From Butyricimonas sp. Marseille-P3923 (lineage in GTDB: Bacteria > Bacteroidota > Bacteroidia > Bacteroidales > Marinifilaceae), in contig NZ_FXXL01000006.1 in assembly GCF_900184685.1 (NCBI RefSeq), positions 1,349,504 through 1,413,503 of the forward strand: a stretch of DNA of 64,000 nucleotides, read 5' to 3'. Positions 53,136 to 62,488 of this stretch are shown here, piece by piece. A program made the position numbers and the translations under genes. The notes under the pieces are model-generated. The model had not been told where the DNA came from. It was given only the letters and a program-made list of their open reading frames with translations, and ran no database searches. How positions within the stretch are numbered: position 1 is the first letter of the stretch; every line of letters begins with the position of its first letter.

Positions 53136-53759
53136 ATGGAGAATTTTGTTATTACCGTCGGACGTCAGTTCGGTAGTTGCGGCAAGGAAATAGGGCACGC
53201 CTTGGCGAAGCGATTTAATATTGCTTTCTACGATAAGGAGTTGATCGCGTTGGCTTCCAAAGAGAGCGGACTTTGTCAGGAATTTTTTGAAAAGGCGGAC
53301 GAGAAAAATTCGGGGAATCTCTTGCAGGCTTTTGCTGCCGGGTTTACGTTCGGGCCGTTCCAGTACAATGATTTCCTTTCGAACGATAAACTTTTTCAGA
53401 TACAATCGGATGTAATCCGGAAAGTGGCGAATGAACACTCCTGTGTCATCGTGGGGCGTTGTGCCGACTATATTTTGCGGGACAACAAAAGATGTATCAA
53501 CATATTTATCCATGCCGATATGGAAGAACGGGTGAAAACCGTGATGAATCGCCAGCATATCCCGGAACAGGAGGCCCGCGAGCTGGTGCGCAAGATGGAT
53601 AAGACACGTCCTAATTATTACAACTTTTATTCGGATAAAGAGTGGGGTGTTGCCGCGTCCTATCATCTGTCGGTGGATTCTTCCCTGCTGGGGGTGGAGG
53701 GAACGGTTGATTTTATCGAACAGTTCGTGAAGAGAGCGCTGAATGAGGAAACAATTTAA
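53136..53759 (+). CDS. Cytidylate kinase-like protein
   Basis: A 207-residue P-loop protein of the cytidylate kinase-like family (Cytidylate_kin2). The nucleotide-binding loop is GRQFGSCGKEIGHALAKRF (about residues 9-27), and IVGRCADYILRD (about 104-115) and RVKTVMNRQHIPEQEARELV (about 130-149) are the core and lid-side segments. It is distinct from canonical Cmk, so the phosphate acceptor is uncertain. It follows the mate gene by 78 bp; a -7-like TAGTTTTG at 53101 may give it a promoter of its own. Confidence 0.85.
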   Translation: MENFVITVGRQFGSCGKEIGHALAKRFNIAFYDKELIALASKESGLCQEFFEKADEKNSGNLLQAFAAGFTFGPFQYNDFLSNDKLFQIQSDVIRKVANEHSCVIVGRCADYILRDNKRCINIFIHADMEERVKTVMNRQHIPEQEARELVRKMDKTRPNYYNFYSDKEWGVAASYHLSVDSSLLGVEGTVDFIEQFVKRALNEETI

Positions 53760-53830
53760 GATTTATGATTTCGGATTTACGATTTAGGATTGGGAGTAAT
53801 CTTAAATCGTAAATCATAAATCTAAAATCA
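53759..53830. repeat. AT-rich dispersed inverted repeat (GATTTATGATTT type)
   Basis: GATTTATGATTT and ATTTACGATTTAGGATT at the left face AATCTTAAATCGTAAATCAT and AAATCTAAAATC at the right. It begins at the stop of the kinase-like gene and may also act as its 3' hairpin. Confidence 0.7.
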
Positions 53831-53840
53831 TATAAACGTT

Positions 53841-54017
53841 TTATTTAAATATCCAAAATGCTAAGAGGGCAAGCAAGAGTATAGAGCCTAAAAATATAAA
53901 GGTGAAGCGGAAGTAATATAGCTTATCAGCCTGTTCCTTGAGCGCGAATTCTTTTTCAGCTTGTTCCAATTCCTCTACCGAGAAATTTTTTGAATAGGGA
54001 GAATGTGATTTCTTTTT
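53841..54017 (-). pseudogene. Remnant of a small membrane protein (tail-anchored type)
   Basis: On the minus strand a 58-codon stretch ends at TAA (53841-53843) and encodes a charged helix (SVEELEQAEKEFALKEQADK) followed by a clear membrane segment (FTFIFLGSILLLALLAFWIF) and a final Lys. There is no ATG; an in-frame TAA lies just upstream next to an A-run (54013-54019), where the adjacent frame continues as VKKEITFSLFKKF. A frameshift in the A-run is likely, either a real loss of function or a sequencing slip. The gap 53760-54255 otherwise holds only repeats. Confidence 0.4.
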
Positions 54018-54098
54018 TTACTTCTGAATGAATATTGTAAATGTATAAAATTATTAGCAGAAATCAAATTATTATCCGGTAATATGTTAGATTATATG

Positions 54099-54234
54099 TT
54101 TTGAATTATACGATTTGTATAATTCAAAATAAATAATAACTATGCGCTTTCTTGATCTTTTTCTTAAATTAATTTTTTCTGAAAAAAGTTCGAATTTTCC
54201 TCACCCCTAAAACGTCTTTTTGGTGCTTTAGGGG
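54099..54234 (+). promoter_or_regulatory. Palindrome and leader hairpin upstream of the locus 4 sigma gene
   Basis: TTTTGAATTATAC (54099-54111) and GTATAATTCAAAA (54117-54129) are perfect 13-bp arms with a 5-bp loop. Further down, CCCCTAAA (54204-54211) pairs with TTTAGGGG (54227-54234), 21 bp before the ATG. The first could be an operator or a terminator for a minus-strand transcript; the second may affect translation of the sigma factor. Confidence 0.5.
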
Positions 54235-54255
54235 AAAAGTGCTAATAATTGAAAA

Positions 54256-54837
54256 ATGGCAACAGAAAGAATTCACATTGAAACATCGGAAATAGACCTG
54301 AAAGACGCCCAGATTTTCAAGGCTGTTTTCAATATGTTTTATCCTCGTGCCTACACTTTTACGTTGAAGTTGCTTCAGGACGAGGTCGTTAGTGCTGACA
54401 TCACTCAAGAGGCTTTTCTGTACATGTGGGAAAAAGCATATTGTTTCCCGGATTTGCTCGCGTTTAAATCTTACTTGTATAGTTGTTTGAAAAACAAGAC
54501 GCTGAATTATATCCGGGATTATAGGGTGGAGCGAGGAATGCAGGAATTGAAAGATGTTTTCGTGGATGAGGTTGACATTGACCATTTGATAATAAAGCAG
54601 GAATTGAAAGCCCGGATACTGGATGAGGTGAACAGGTTGGGAGGGGTGAAGCGGGATGTTATTTTATTACGATTGGAGGGATATAGTTATGATGAGATTT
54701 CAGAAGAATTGGGATTGAGTATAAACACGGTTAAAACTCATAAAAAGCAAGCGTATAAGGATTTGAGAATCCATTTGTCGGATTACAACCAATGCGTTTT
54801 CATGTTAATAGTATTGTTGACCATATGTTTTTGTTAG
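54256..54837 (+). CDS. ECF RNA polymerase sigma-70 factor, locus 4
   Basis: A 193-residue ECF sigma factor. Region 2 has FNMFYPRAYTFTLKLLQDE and ADITQEAFLYMWEKAY; region 4 has GGVKRDVILLRLEGYSYDEI and SINTVKTHKKQAYKDLR. It ends with a hydrophobic tail (CVFMLIVLLTICFC), as some Bacteroidetes ECF factors do. The fecR gene follows 18 bp later, the tightest sigma-fecR spacing of the four loci. Confidence 0.92.
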   Translation: MATERIHIETSEIDLKDAQIFKAVFNMFYPRAYTFTLKLLQDEVVSADITQEAFLYMWEKAYCFPDLLAFKSYLYSCLKNKTLNYIRDYRVERGMQELKDVFVDEVDIDHLIIKQELKARILDEVNRLGGVKRDVILLRLEGYSYDEISEELGLSINTVKTHKKQAYKDLRIHLSDYNQCVFMLIVLLTICFC

Positions 54838-54855
54838 CAGGTAAAAGGTATATCT

Positions 54856-56016
54856 ATGAAAAAAATAAGGAAGGATATAGAGATAAGTGATTTACTTTAC
54901 AGATCTCTGCGGGGAGAAATCACCGTTGACGAGAAAGAGTTGTTGGAGGCTTGGTGCTTGGAATCGAGGAACCGGGAGTTGTTTATGGAACTTCGGGAGG
55001 CGGATATTCTTTACGAGGGAATAGCGGATATGAATAACGTGGACACGGAAGCGCCTTTCAAAAAAATAAATGACAGGATAAGGCGCAGGAAACATGTGCG
55101 GATGATGAGATATTTTTCGGGGATTACTGCCGCGGTACTGGTGGTGGCGGTATTGTTTCTTTGGAGCGCAGAAGAAAAAGAACCGACAAGAGCGATTCCG
55201 CTTTCTTCTGTTTCCAAAGGGCGAATGGAACCTTTTGCGACTTTGGTGACGACCGGGGGAAAGGTTGTTTACCCGGAAGATTCTGTGAAACAATTGGCTG
55301 TAAACACGAGAGAGAGCAAATTTGTTTTTCCGGTAGAGGAAACGACCGACGAATCACAACTTGTCCAAATGCAGGAAATTGAATATAACGTGCTGACGAC
55401 TTCTAAGCAAGGAAATATAAAAGTAACGCTATATGACGGTAGCCACGTGTGGTTGAATGCCGGGAGTGAATTAAGATACCCGAATGCATTTGTCGGGAAT
55501 AAACGAATCGTGTACTTGAAAGGGGAGGCATTCTTTGAAGTGGTGAAAGATGATGTCCATCCTTTTATTGTGAACACGGCTTCTGCCGTGATTAACGTGC
55601 TGGGAACAAGTTTTAACGTGAACGCTTATGATGTATCGTGCGTGACTACATTGGTGGAAGGCCATGTGCGAATGAAAAACGGGAAACGGGATAGCGTGGA
55701 ACTTCGTCCGGGAGAACAGGCTTTTCTGACAAAGTACGGGGACATCAGGGTGCGTGAAGTCGATGTAAGATATTCCACGGGTTGGATGAATAACCTGTTT
55801 GCCTTTAAAGAAACACCATTGCGAGAGATCATGGATGTGCTGGGCGAGTGGTACGGCTACACGTTCCGTTTCGAGGACCCGAAAGTCGGGAATGTTTTAT
55901 ACACGACCATGGTAAAGAGATATCCGGATGTGGACAGCGTGTTGCGGGTATTGGAGGGAACGGGTGATTTCCGGTTTATAAAGATAAATGACATTATTAT
56001 CATAAAAGGAAAATAG
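54856..56016 (+). CDS. FecR-family anti-sigma factor, locus 4
   Basis: A 386-residue anti-sigma factor with a cytoplasmic N-terminal domain (EISDLLYRSLRGEITVDEK), one membrane segment at about residues 84-103 (YFSGITAAVLVVAVLFLW), a FecR domain (LYDGSHVWLNAGSELRYPNA, about 193-290) and a DUF4974-type C-terminus (TPLREIMDVLGEWYGYTFRF). It regulates the sigma factor upstream in answer to the locus 4 SusC. Confidence 0.9.
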   Translation: MKKIRKDIEISDLLYRSLRGEITVDEKELLEAWCLESRNRELFMELREADILYEGIADMNNVDTEAPFKKINDRIRRRKHVRMMRYFSGITAAVLVVAVLFLWSAEEKEPTRAIPLSSVSKGRMEPFATLVTTGGKVVYPEDSVKQLAVNTRESKFVFPVEETTDESQLVQMQEIEYNVLTTSKQGNIKVTLYDGSHVWLNAGSELRYPNAFVGNKRIVYLKGEAFFEVVKDDVHPFIVNTASAVINVLGTSFNVNAYDVSCVTTLVEGHVRMKNGKRDSVELRPGEQAFLTKYGDIRVREVDVRYSTGWMNNLFAFKETPLREIMDVLGEWYGYTFRFEDPKVGNVLYTTMVKRYPDVDSVLRVLEGTGDFRFIKINDIIIIKGK

Positions 56017-56017
56017 A

Positions 56018-56039
56018 CAAAGAGCCTCGTATCTCTTTG
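56018..56039 (+). promoter_or_regulatory. Hairpin between fecR and susC, locus 4
   Basis: CAAAGAG and CTCTTTG pair perfectly over an 8-nt loop, starting right after the fecR stop. No T-run follows. It matches the position of hairpins in loci 1 and 2. Confidence 0.5.
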
Positions 56040-56079
56040 CCTATCTCATACTTAAATTTCAAGTTAAAAACACAAATCT

Positions 56080-59000
56080 ATGAAAAAAAAACCGATTCAT
56101 TGCTCTTTAAAAGAGCGGATTTTTAGGAATGACAGGTTTTTAAGACAATTCCTTGCGTTATTGTCTTTGCTTGTCATAGGAAACGTGGGAATAACCGTGG
56201 CGCAAGCCGTCCCGAAGTTCACGGTGAATTTTAAGGACGCTTCGTTGACGGAAGTGCTGGATTATTTAGGGAAAAACAGCGACTATACCTTCACGTACAA
56301 CAGTGAGAACGTGAAAAATGAAACCGTGAAGATTACCGAATCTTTCAAGGACGCTACATTGGAACAAGTTCTCACCAAATGTTTGGAAAAGACCCGTTTT
56401 GATTTTAATGTCGTGGAAAACCATGTCATTATAAAAAATAGGACGGTGTCAATGAATGAATTCCGTGTAAAAGGTAAGGTTGTTGATATGAAGGGACAAC
56501 CTTTGCCTGGAGTGACAATTATGTTGGATGGTACTAAAGTTGGTTTTGTGTCAGATAACCAAGGGGCATTCAATGCAGTGATTCCGGTGGAGAAAGGAGT
56601 TCTTTCTTTGTCTTTTATCGGTTTTAAAACAAAAAAGGTGAATTTTGAATCTGGTAAAGAGCTGGTTGTTAAGATGGAAGAAGATGTGGCAGGGTTGGAT
56701 GAAGTGACGGTTGTTGCGTATGGTGAACGTAAAAAGAGAGAGATGATCGGTTCGGTTTCCAGCGTGAAAGGGGATGAAATAAAGGAAATACCCTCTTCCA
56801 GTTTGGAGTCTCTTCTTCAAGGACGTATGGCGGGAGTAGAAATCACGAATATGTCCGGAGCTCCCGGTGGGGGTGGGGCTATTGTTGCTATTCGCGGTTA
56901 TAATTCATTGATAGACCAAAATTCACTTTCGTTGGGTGATTACGGGGAACCTTTGTACGTGGTGGATGGTATTCCTATGCAGGGATTTACCTCGCCGGTA
57001 ACGGGTACGAATACTCTTTCCGCTATTGACCCGGCTACCATTGAATCTATTGAAGTTTTGAAAGACGCAGCCTCTGCCGCAATCTATGGTTCTCGAGCAG
57101 GTCGAGGGGTTATTCTGATTACCACGAAAAAAGGGCGTGAAGGGGAAGCTAAATTTTCAGCGAATGTGTCCTATTCTTGGTCTCAATTGCCTTCGACTCC
57201 TGAGCAAACAGCGGGACGTGCAGTACGAGATTATGCGTTAACGGCGTTGAGAAACCAGACGAGGCCTTATCAGGATCCTGTAACCGGGATTTATAAATTT
57301 CCGCACAATTTGCAGGAAGCCTATGGCCTTTATAGTTATGGGGCAGTGTACGACGGTTTTTGGCATAAATCTTTAGTAGGAATTCAAGAAGGACAAAATC
57401 CTGTATTTAGTGTAATACAAGATAGTTTGAATCCGTTTTATAATAATGCCACAAACTGGTTTAAGTATGCGTTTCGAACCGGAAAAGTCTTAAATGCGAA
57501 TATTCAAGCAAGTGGAGGAAGCGCTAGAACACAATATTTGATAGGTGCGGGAGTTTACGATGAAAAAGGGATCGGGTATGGTAGTGATTTTACCCGTGTA
57601 AATCTTTTGACGAACTTGAATGTTCAACCGGTGAGAAATTTCTTGGTAGATTCTCGGATTTCTTTGACTTATATGTCTCGACAACGAGGAGATGCAACCG
57701 GAGGAATGAAATCTGCTCAAAAGATTGAAAAGATGCCGGTGGATCCGACAAAAACATCATCATTTCTGCCGGGTGGTGGTTGGATAGAAGAAAAGTTGTT
57801 GGAAACGATCAACGAGCAATCGGAGAAGAACGAATCGTTTGATTTGAAGGCTTCGCTTGTTTTAAATTATGATATTCTTCCCGGTTTACGTTTGAGTTTG
57901 AATGGCTCGGCCAGCTTTAGTCTTGCCACATTGAATTTATTTTTACCGAGGAAATTAGATAAGTATGGATTGAACACTTCTAAATCTGAAATAGAAAGAC
58001 GTCTGTCCGTGTTGAATGAAAATTTACTTAGTTATAAAAGATCATTTAATGAATCTCATAATATTGATTTGTTAGCGGGGCTTTCTTTCCAGAAAAACAC
58101 GGGGAATTTTAATTTTGGACAAGGAAGAGGTGGTGCAAGTGATAAAATTCATTACATCTACGAGGGATTTCCTGAGTTACCGGCGGCTAATATGACGGTT
58201 GGCGATGGAGATAAAATACTTCAACACGCTCGGTCTGATTTCGAAGAAACTTCAATGGTGAGTTGGTTTGCGCGTGTTGCTTATAACTATAAGCAACGTT
58301 ATTTGACAGAGTTTACATTCCGTCAGGATGGTTCTTCGGTTTTTGGTGATAAAAATAAATATGCGAATTTTCCTGCAGTAGCTTTAGGTTGGGCCTTTTC
58401 AGAGGAAAAATTCTTGGATTGGGCATGGTGGCTGAGTTATGGAAAATTTAGAGTATCGTATGGGAAATCGGGAGAAATATTTCCTGACGCCTATCGGGCG
58501 CATGGTTTGATGATTCCCGGAGGAGAATTTCTTGGGCGTCCGTTGATGAATATAGATGATAATGCGCTGAAGAACGGAGGGATGATTAATCGTGAGTTGA
58601 AATGGGTGAAACATGATCAATACGATTTCGGCTTAGATATGGATTTCTTCGATTATAGGTTAAAATTTAAAATAGATTATTATTATCGTTGGTCCACGGG
58701 AGTGATTGCTAATTCCAAGATCCCCAAAACGATTTATTTGTATGAAAATCGATGGGTGAATGCTAATGATATTTCCAACGAGGGACTTGAGATTGAAGTG
58801 GTCGGGGATATTATTCGTGGAGAAAACTGGAGTTGGAGAACACGTTTTAATGCTTCCCGTAACTGGAATCGTTTGAAAAAGACTTTTGATGGTAAAGACG
58901 TGGGATTAACGAACGGGATTCCTCACCATATGTTAGGTAAACCGTTATATAATTTGTGGGCATTCGTGCATGGGAAAGTCTATGAACATGAATCGGAGAT

Positions 59001-59679
59001 TCCGACATACTATACGCCTAATGGTGAAAAATACACGATGTATTTGGCAGATAATAAATATCCTTTCGGCGTTGGAATGAAGGAAGTGGTTGATATGAAC
59101 GGAGACGGAATTGCCGACTATCGGGATAAACGTAATATGGGACAAACATTGCCGAAAATATATGGTGGCTGGGCTCATGAGGTACGTTGGAAGAATTGGG
59201 ATTTAAACGTGTTGTTGAATTACTCGTTCGGAAGAAAGATTGCTTGTATGTATCGTTCTGATTCAATGGACCCGAAAGAGGTTATTGGCGGTTCAAATCT
59301 TTACGTAGATCTTGATGATGTACGTTTCTGGGAAAAACCGGGAGATGCTGCGATAAAAGGGATTTATCCGCAATTATCCTATTTTGATGCGACGATGTTA
59401 CAATTTAGTCTGATAGGAGGGGTTTTGTCTAGTCAGGTGGAAACGGTAAATTACGTGAAGTTGAAGCAATTAACTATTGGTTATAACGTGCCGAGAGAGT
59501 GGTGTCGAAAGATAAAATTGGATAATGTTCGGGTATTCTTTACCGGGGAGAATCTATTTACTATCACGGGTTATTCCGGTGAGGACCCAGAAGTCGTGAG
59601 TATATTTACCGGTATTGATAATTATCGGGCTTATCCGTTGGCTCGTAAGTTAACTTTAGGTTTAACTGTAAACTTTTAA
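56080..59679 (+). CDS. SusC/RagA-type TonB-dependent transporter with STN domain, locus 4
   Basis: A 1199-residue receptor. After a basic leader, the signal peptide (FLALLSLLVIGNVGITVAQA) is cleaved near residue 43; STN covers about 46-120, the carboxypeptidase-like domain about 130-205 (VKGKVVDMKGQPLPGVTIML), the plug about 212-350 (VLKDAASAAIYGSRAGRG), then the barrel to NF. Plug motif and gene context differ from loci 1-3, so this is a different SusC subgroup with another ligand. Confidence 0.93.
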   Translation: MKKKPIHCSLKERIFRNDRFLRQFLALLSLLVIGNVGITVAQAVPKFTVNFKDASLTEVLDYLGKNSDYTFTYNSENVKNETVKITESFKDATLEQVLTKCLEKTRFDFNVVENHVIIKNRTVSMNEFRVKGKVVDMKGQPLPGVTIMLDGTKVGFVSDNQGAFNAVIPVEKGVLSLSFIGFKTKKVNFESGKELVVKMEEDVAGLDEVTVVAYGERKKREMIGSVSSVKGDEIKEIPSSSLESLLQGRMAGVEITNMSGAPGGGGAIVAIRGYNSLIDQNSLSLGDYGEPLYVVDGIPMQGFTSPVTGTNTLSAIDPATIESIEVLKDAASAAIYGSRAGRGVILITTKKGREGEAKFSANVSYSWSQLPSTPEQTAGRAVRDYALTALRNQTRPYQDPVTGIYKFPHNLQEAYGLYSYGAVYDGFWHKSLVGIQEGQNPVFSVIQDSLNPFYNNATNWFKYAFRTGKVLNANIQASGGSARTQYLIGAGVYDEKGIGYGSDFTRVNLLTNLNVQPVRNFLVDSRISLTYMSRQRGDATGGMKSAQKIEKMPVDPTKTSSFLPGGGWIEEKLLETINEQSEKNESFDLKASLVLNYDILPGLRLSLNGSASFSLATLNLFLPRKLDKYGLNTSKSEIERRLSVLNENLLSYKRSFNESHNIDLLAGLSFQKNTGNFNFGQGRGGASDKIHYIYEGFPELPAANMTVGDGDKILQHARSDFEETSMVSWFARVAYNYKQRYLTEFTFRQDGSSVFGDKNKYANFPAVALGWAFSEEKFLDWAWWLSYGKFRVSYGKSGEIFPDAYRAHGLMIPGGEFLGRPLMNIDDNALKNGGMINRELKWVKHDQYDFGLDMDFFDYRLKFKIDYYYRWSTGVIANSKIPKTIYLYENRWVNANDISNEGLEIEVVGDIIRGENWSWRTRFNASRNWNRLKKTFDGKDVGLTNGIPHHMLGKPLYNLWAFVHGKVYEHESEIPTYYTPNGEKYTMYLADNKYPFGVGMKEVVDMNGDGIADYRDKRNMGQTLPKIYGGWAHEVRWKNWDLNVLLNYSFGRKIACMYRSDSMDPKEVIGGSNLYVDLDDVRFWEKPGDAAIKGIYPQLSYFDATMLQFSLIGGVLSSQVETVNYVKLKQLTIGYNVPREWCRKIKLDNVRVFFTGENLFTITGYSGEDPEVVSIFTGIDNYRAYPLARKLTLGLTVNF

Positions 59680-59685
59680 TAGGAT

Positions 59686-61335
59686 ATGATGAAAAAATTA
59701 ATAATATTAGGATTGTGTGTGGCAAGCTTTACCGGTTGCGATAGTTTTATCGATTTGACACCGGAAAATGCAGTAACCTACACGAATGCCATGGAAACAC
59801 CGGAAGAGATGGAAGCCGTACTTTCCAATGCTCAGGCTTGTTTTCAAGGGACATTTACAAAATTGAAAATACAAGAAAAAGCCGGGGCGTATTGTAATGG
59901 AGCGGTAGCGGGTTTCGGGGGGCCTGCTAGTTACGTGGATGCTAAAGCGCATTTGTGGGATAACGAGATGATGAATACGGGATATTGGGGAGGACATTAT
60001 GCTACTATCGGGTATGCCAATATCGTGGAATATAACGTGAAATCAAATTGGACCGAAGAGGCTAAAAACTATTTTTGGGGGCAAGCCGCTTTTTTGAAAG
60101 GGATGTGTTATTTTGACCTTGCTCGTTGTTGGGGGGAAGCTCCGGTTGTTGTAAATAATGATTATGAAGCTCCGCAAGTGGCAAAGAGTTCCAATCACGA
60201 TTTGTTGGAAGAAGCAACTCGCAATGCGTTACGGGCCTTTCAGTATTTGCCAAGATATCGGGATTTGAAATATGCTGATGGAACGCAAATGGACAATCGG
60301 CAATATGGTAATAAAGAGAGTGCGGCAGCTTTATTAGCACACCTTTACGCGTGGAGAGCTGCAGTGGAAGAAGGAATTACTCTAGACAAGTCGAAAGAGT
60401 ATTGGGAAGCTTCGGAGAAATACGCTTCGATGCTTGTTGATGCGAATGGAGAATTAGCAGGGTATGTCAACTTAGCTTCAACAATAGAGAATTTGCAGAA
60501 AAATACGTTGAATTCTCGTTATGGAGAAGAGGCTATTTTAGAGTTGGAATTCAACACGAAATATACACAAACTATGCCGGGAGAAGATTTTTACGTGGGT
60601 GCGAGTGCATGGGGGTATCCTTATAAGTATGGTTCTTATGAAGGAGATCGGATTGATATTAGTGTTAGCTGTAAATTAATAAACGATTTGTACGGAGAGA
60701 ATACTGCGGATGAACGGAAGGTTGCTTATTTTGATGTAGAACATTATGATCCGGAGGCAACCTTTACCTGGCCGGATGAACCGGCTCGTATTGAGGTGTA
60801 TGAACCTTTCCCGGGATGGGTTATGACGCAGGTTGTAGGGGGATTACCGGAGGTGGCTGTTAATCGAGCATACGTGAAAAAGTTTAATAAAGAATTTATA
60901 TATACAGATGATCCGAATCAACCGGAAAAATACGTGAATATGGATTGTAATAAAATATTATGGCGTTATTCCGATATTCTTCTTTTAAGAGCTGAGGTAC
61001 GAAATTTCTTGGGAAAAACGGACGAGGCAATCGCGGATTTGAATCGTATCCGGTCACGTGCAAAAGCAGATGCGTATCCGGCAGCAAATGATGCCAAGGG
61101 GTTACAATACGCTATATTCCAAGAGAGAGAAAGAGAGTTAATCTACGAGAACCATCGTTTCTTTGATATTATGCGAAATAAAGGATATTATAAAACGGAA
61201 TTGCCCGCTAATTTCCGTATTTTGACAGAGCAGGAGGTGAAAGATGGTGCATTGTATTTGCCTATTGATAGGGATGCTTCGGAATATAACAAGTTAATGA
61301 TGCCTAACAAGTACTGGTATAGTAAGAAATTTTAA
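59686..61335 (+). CDS. SusD/RagB-type surface lipoprotein, locus 4
   Basis: A 549-residue substrate-binding lipoprotein with lipobox SFTGCDSFIDLTPEN. Hallmarks are FLKGMCYFDLARCWGEAPVV (about residues 137-156) and RERELIYENHRFFDIMRNKG (about 484-503). It starts 6 bp after susC and is followed 15 bp later by the FAS1-like lipoprotein gene. Confidence 0.92.
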   Translation: MMKKLIILGLCVASFTGCDSFIDLTPENAVTYTNAMETPEEMEAVLSNAQACFQGTFTKLKIQEKAGAYCNGAVAGFGGPASYVDAKAHLWDNEMMNTGYWGGHYATIGYANIVEYNVKSNWTEEAKNYFWGQAAFLKGMCYFDLARCWGEAPVVVNNDYEAPQVAKSSNHDLLEEATRNALRAFQYLPRYRDLKYADGTQMDNRQYGNKESAAALLAHLYAWRAAVEEGITLDKSKEYWEASEKYASMLVDANGELAGYVNLASTIENLQKNTLNSRYGEEAILELEFNTKYTQTMPGEDFYVGASAWGYPYKYGSYEGDRIDISVSCKLINDLYGENTADERKVAYFDVEHYDPEATFTWPDEPARIEVYEPFPGWVMTQVVGGLPEVAVNRAYVKKFNKEFIYTDDPNQPEKYVNMDCNKILWRYSDILLLRAEVRNFLGKTDEAIADLNRIRSRAKADAYPAANDAKGLQYAIFQERERELIYENHRFFDIMRNKGYYKTELPANFRILTEQEVKDGALYLPIDRDASEYNKLMMPNKYWYSKKF

Positions 61336-61350
61336 TTAAACGTTACGCTG

Positions 61351-61968
61351 ATGAAAAGAATATATAGTATAGCAATTGTTTTGCTTGGTTTTATCGTTAC
61401 ATCTTGTGGAACGGATTATGGATTTATTGATACAGGGCTATCGAAAACACACGAGGAAAAAACAATGTATGAATATTTCCAGACAGATTCCTATAATTGG
61501 TCTTTAGTAAAACAGATGGTTGATAGAGCTGGCTTAAAATCGATGTTTAATGGGGAAGAATCTGATTATAAAGAGATCATGTTTCTAGGACCGGTAGATA
61601 ATACGATTAGACGTTGGATGTGGGATCATGAATACCGGGAAGTGGAGGAAATTGATGCCGCATTGTGTAGAAAAGTTATATTGCGTTATGTCTTTAATAA
61701 AGTATATGAGCGTGAAGATGTTCCGGAGAAGACGTCAGAAACCGGCGATGGTGGCGTGAATCTTGTTGCGGCGGCGAATAATCCCGTGTGGTTTTATTCT
61801 GTTAAAACACCATTCCAAGACAATCCTAACGTGATGATAACCTCTTTGGAATTGGTTATGAAAGATAATGGGCAAAAAGCCTATATCGCTTCTTCCGGTA
61901 TTAAAGTGAAAAACGGGATGCTACATTCTTTGGATGACTCACATAAAATAGGTACTGATATAAATTGA
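61351..61968 (+). CDS. Lipoprotein with a fasciclin (FAS1)-like domain
   Basis: A 205-residue lipoprotein (lipobox FIVTSC). The single domain has the FAS1 order: an early helix (YEYFQTDSYNWSLVKQMVDR), a strand with FLGPVDNTIRRWMW (in place of the usual FAPTNxAF), and the closing motif SSGIKVKNGMLHSLDD (family: A-x-I-x-x-x-N-G-x-I-H-x-I-D). FAS1 domains bind other proteins or polysaccharides at surfaces. It occupies the SusE position of locus 4 and probably adds to ligand capture. Confidence 0.7.
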   Translation: MKRIYSIAIVLLGFIVTSCGTDYGFIDTGLSKTHEEKTMYEYFQTDSYNWSLVKQMVDRAGLKSMFNGEESDYKEIMFLGPVDNTIRRWMWDHEYREVEEIDAALCRKVILRYVFNKVYEREDVPEKTSETGDGGVNLVAAANNPVWFYSVKTPFQDNPNVMITSLELVMKDNGQKAYIASSGIKVKNGMLHSLDDSHKIGTDIN

Positions 61969-61975
61969 TATGGTT

Positions 61976-62488
61976 ATGAGAAAAATATTAGTAATTGGTT
62001 TTTTAATGACATTATTGGGAATTGCGGTTGGATGTCATGATGAAGATGTTAGTTATTTGGACGTTTCTGCTATGGAGTATCCGTTGAATTCAATGACTGT
62101 AATATCTGGGTTAACACTTGATGATACATTAACTATGAAACCGGGTAGTGCACCTTGGGATCCACCTACTTATCCTTATAAATCGAGGATAAAAAATAAT
62201 GCGCCGTGGGTTTCACTGGGATTTTATGGAGGAACAGTGGAAGGGGCTCGTCCGTTACTCGTGACATTGGAAAGTGTAAAAGTAAAGGGGGAAAAAGCGA
62301 ATGCAGAGGTGTTGAAAGAAGAATTGGTTATCGTGGGAGAAGGAAGATTGGAGATACCTTTGTACACGAAAATACCGCTTGGTGAATATGTCTTGTCTTT
62401 TCGAGTGGCGAATGTATCAGGGAGTGATGTTGTTGAAGACGCATTTACTGTTATCGTGACGGATGATAAAACACCTTGGTTGAATTGA
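61976..62488 (+). CDS. Small lipoprotein, last gene of locus 4
   Basis: A 170-residue lipoprotein (lipobox GIAVGC; an in-frame ATG two codons earlier at 61970 is the alternative start). The mature part is predicted all-beta (VSLGFYGGTVEGARPLLVTL, then YVLSFRVANVSGSDVVEDAF), an immunoglobulin-like pattern. I do not recognise the family. It follows the FAS1-like gene by 7 bp and ends the operon before a terminator; a surface role with the SusCD complex is inferred from position. Confidence 0.65.
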   Translation: MRKILVIGFLMTLLGIAVGCHDEDVSYLDVSAMEYPLNSMTVISGLTLDDTLTMKPGSAPWDPPTYPYKSRIKNNAPWVSLGFYGGTVEGARPLLVTLESVKVKGEKANAEVLKEELVIVGEGRLEIPLYTKIPLGEYVLSFRVANVSGSDVVEDAFTVIVTDDKTPWLN

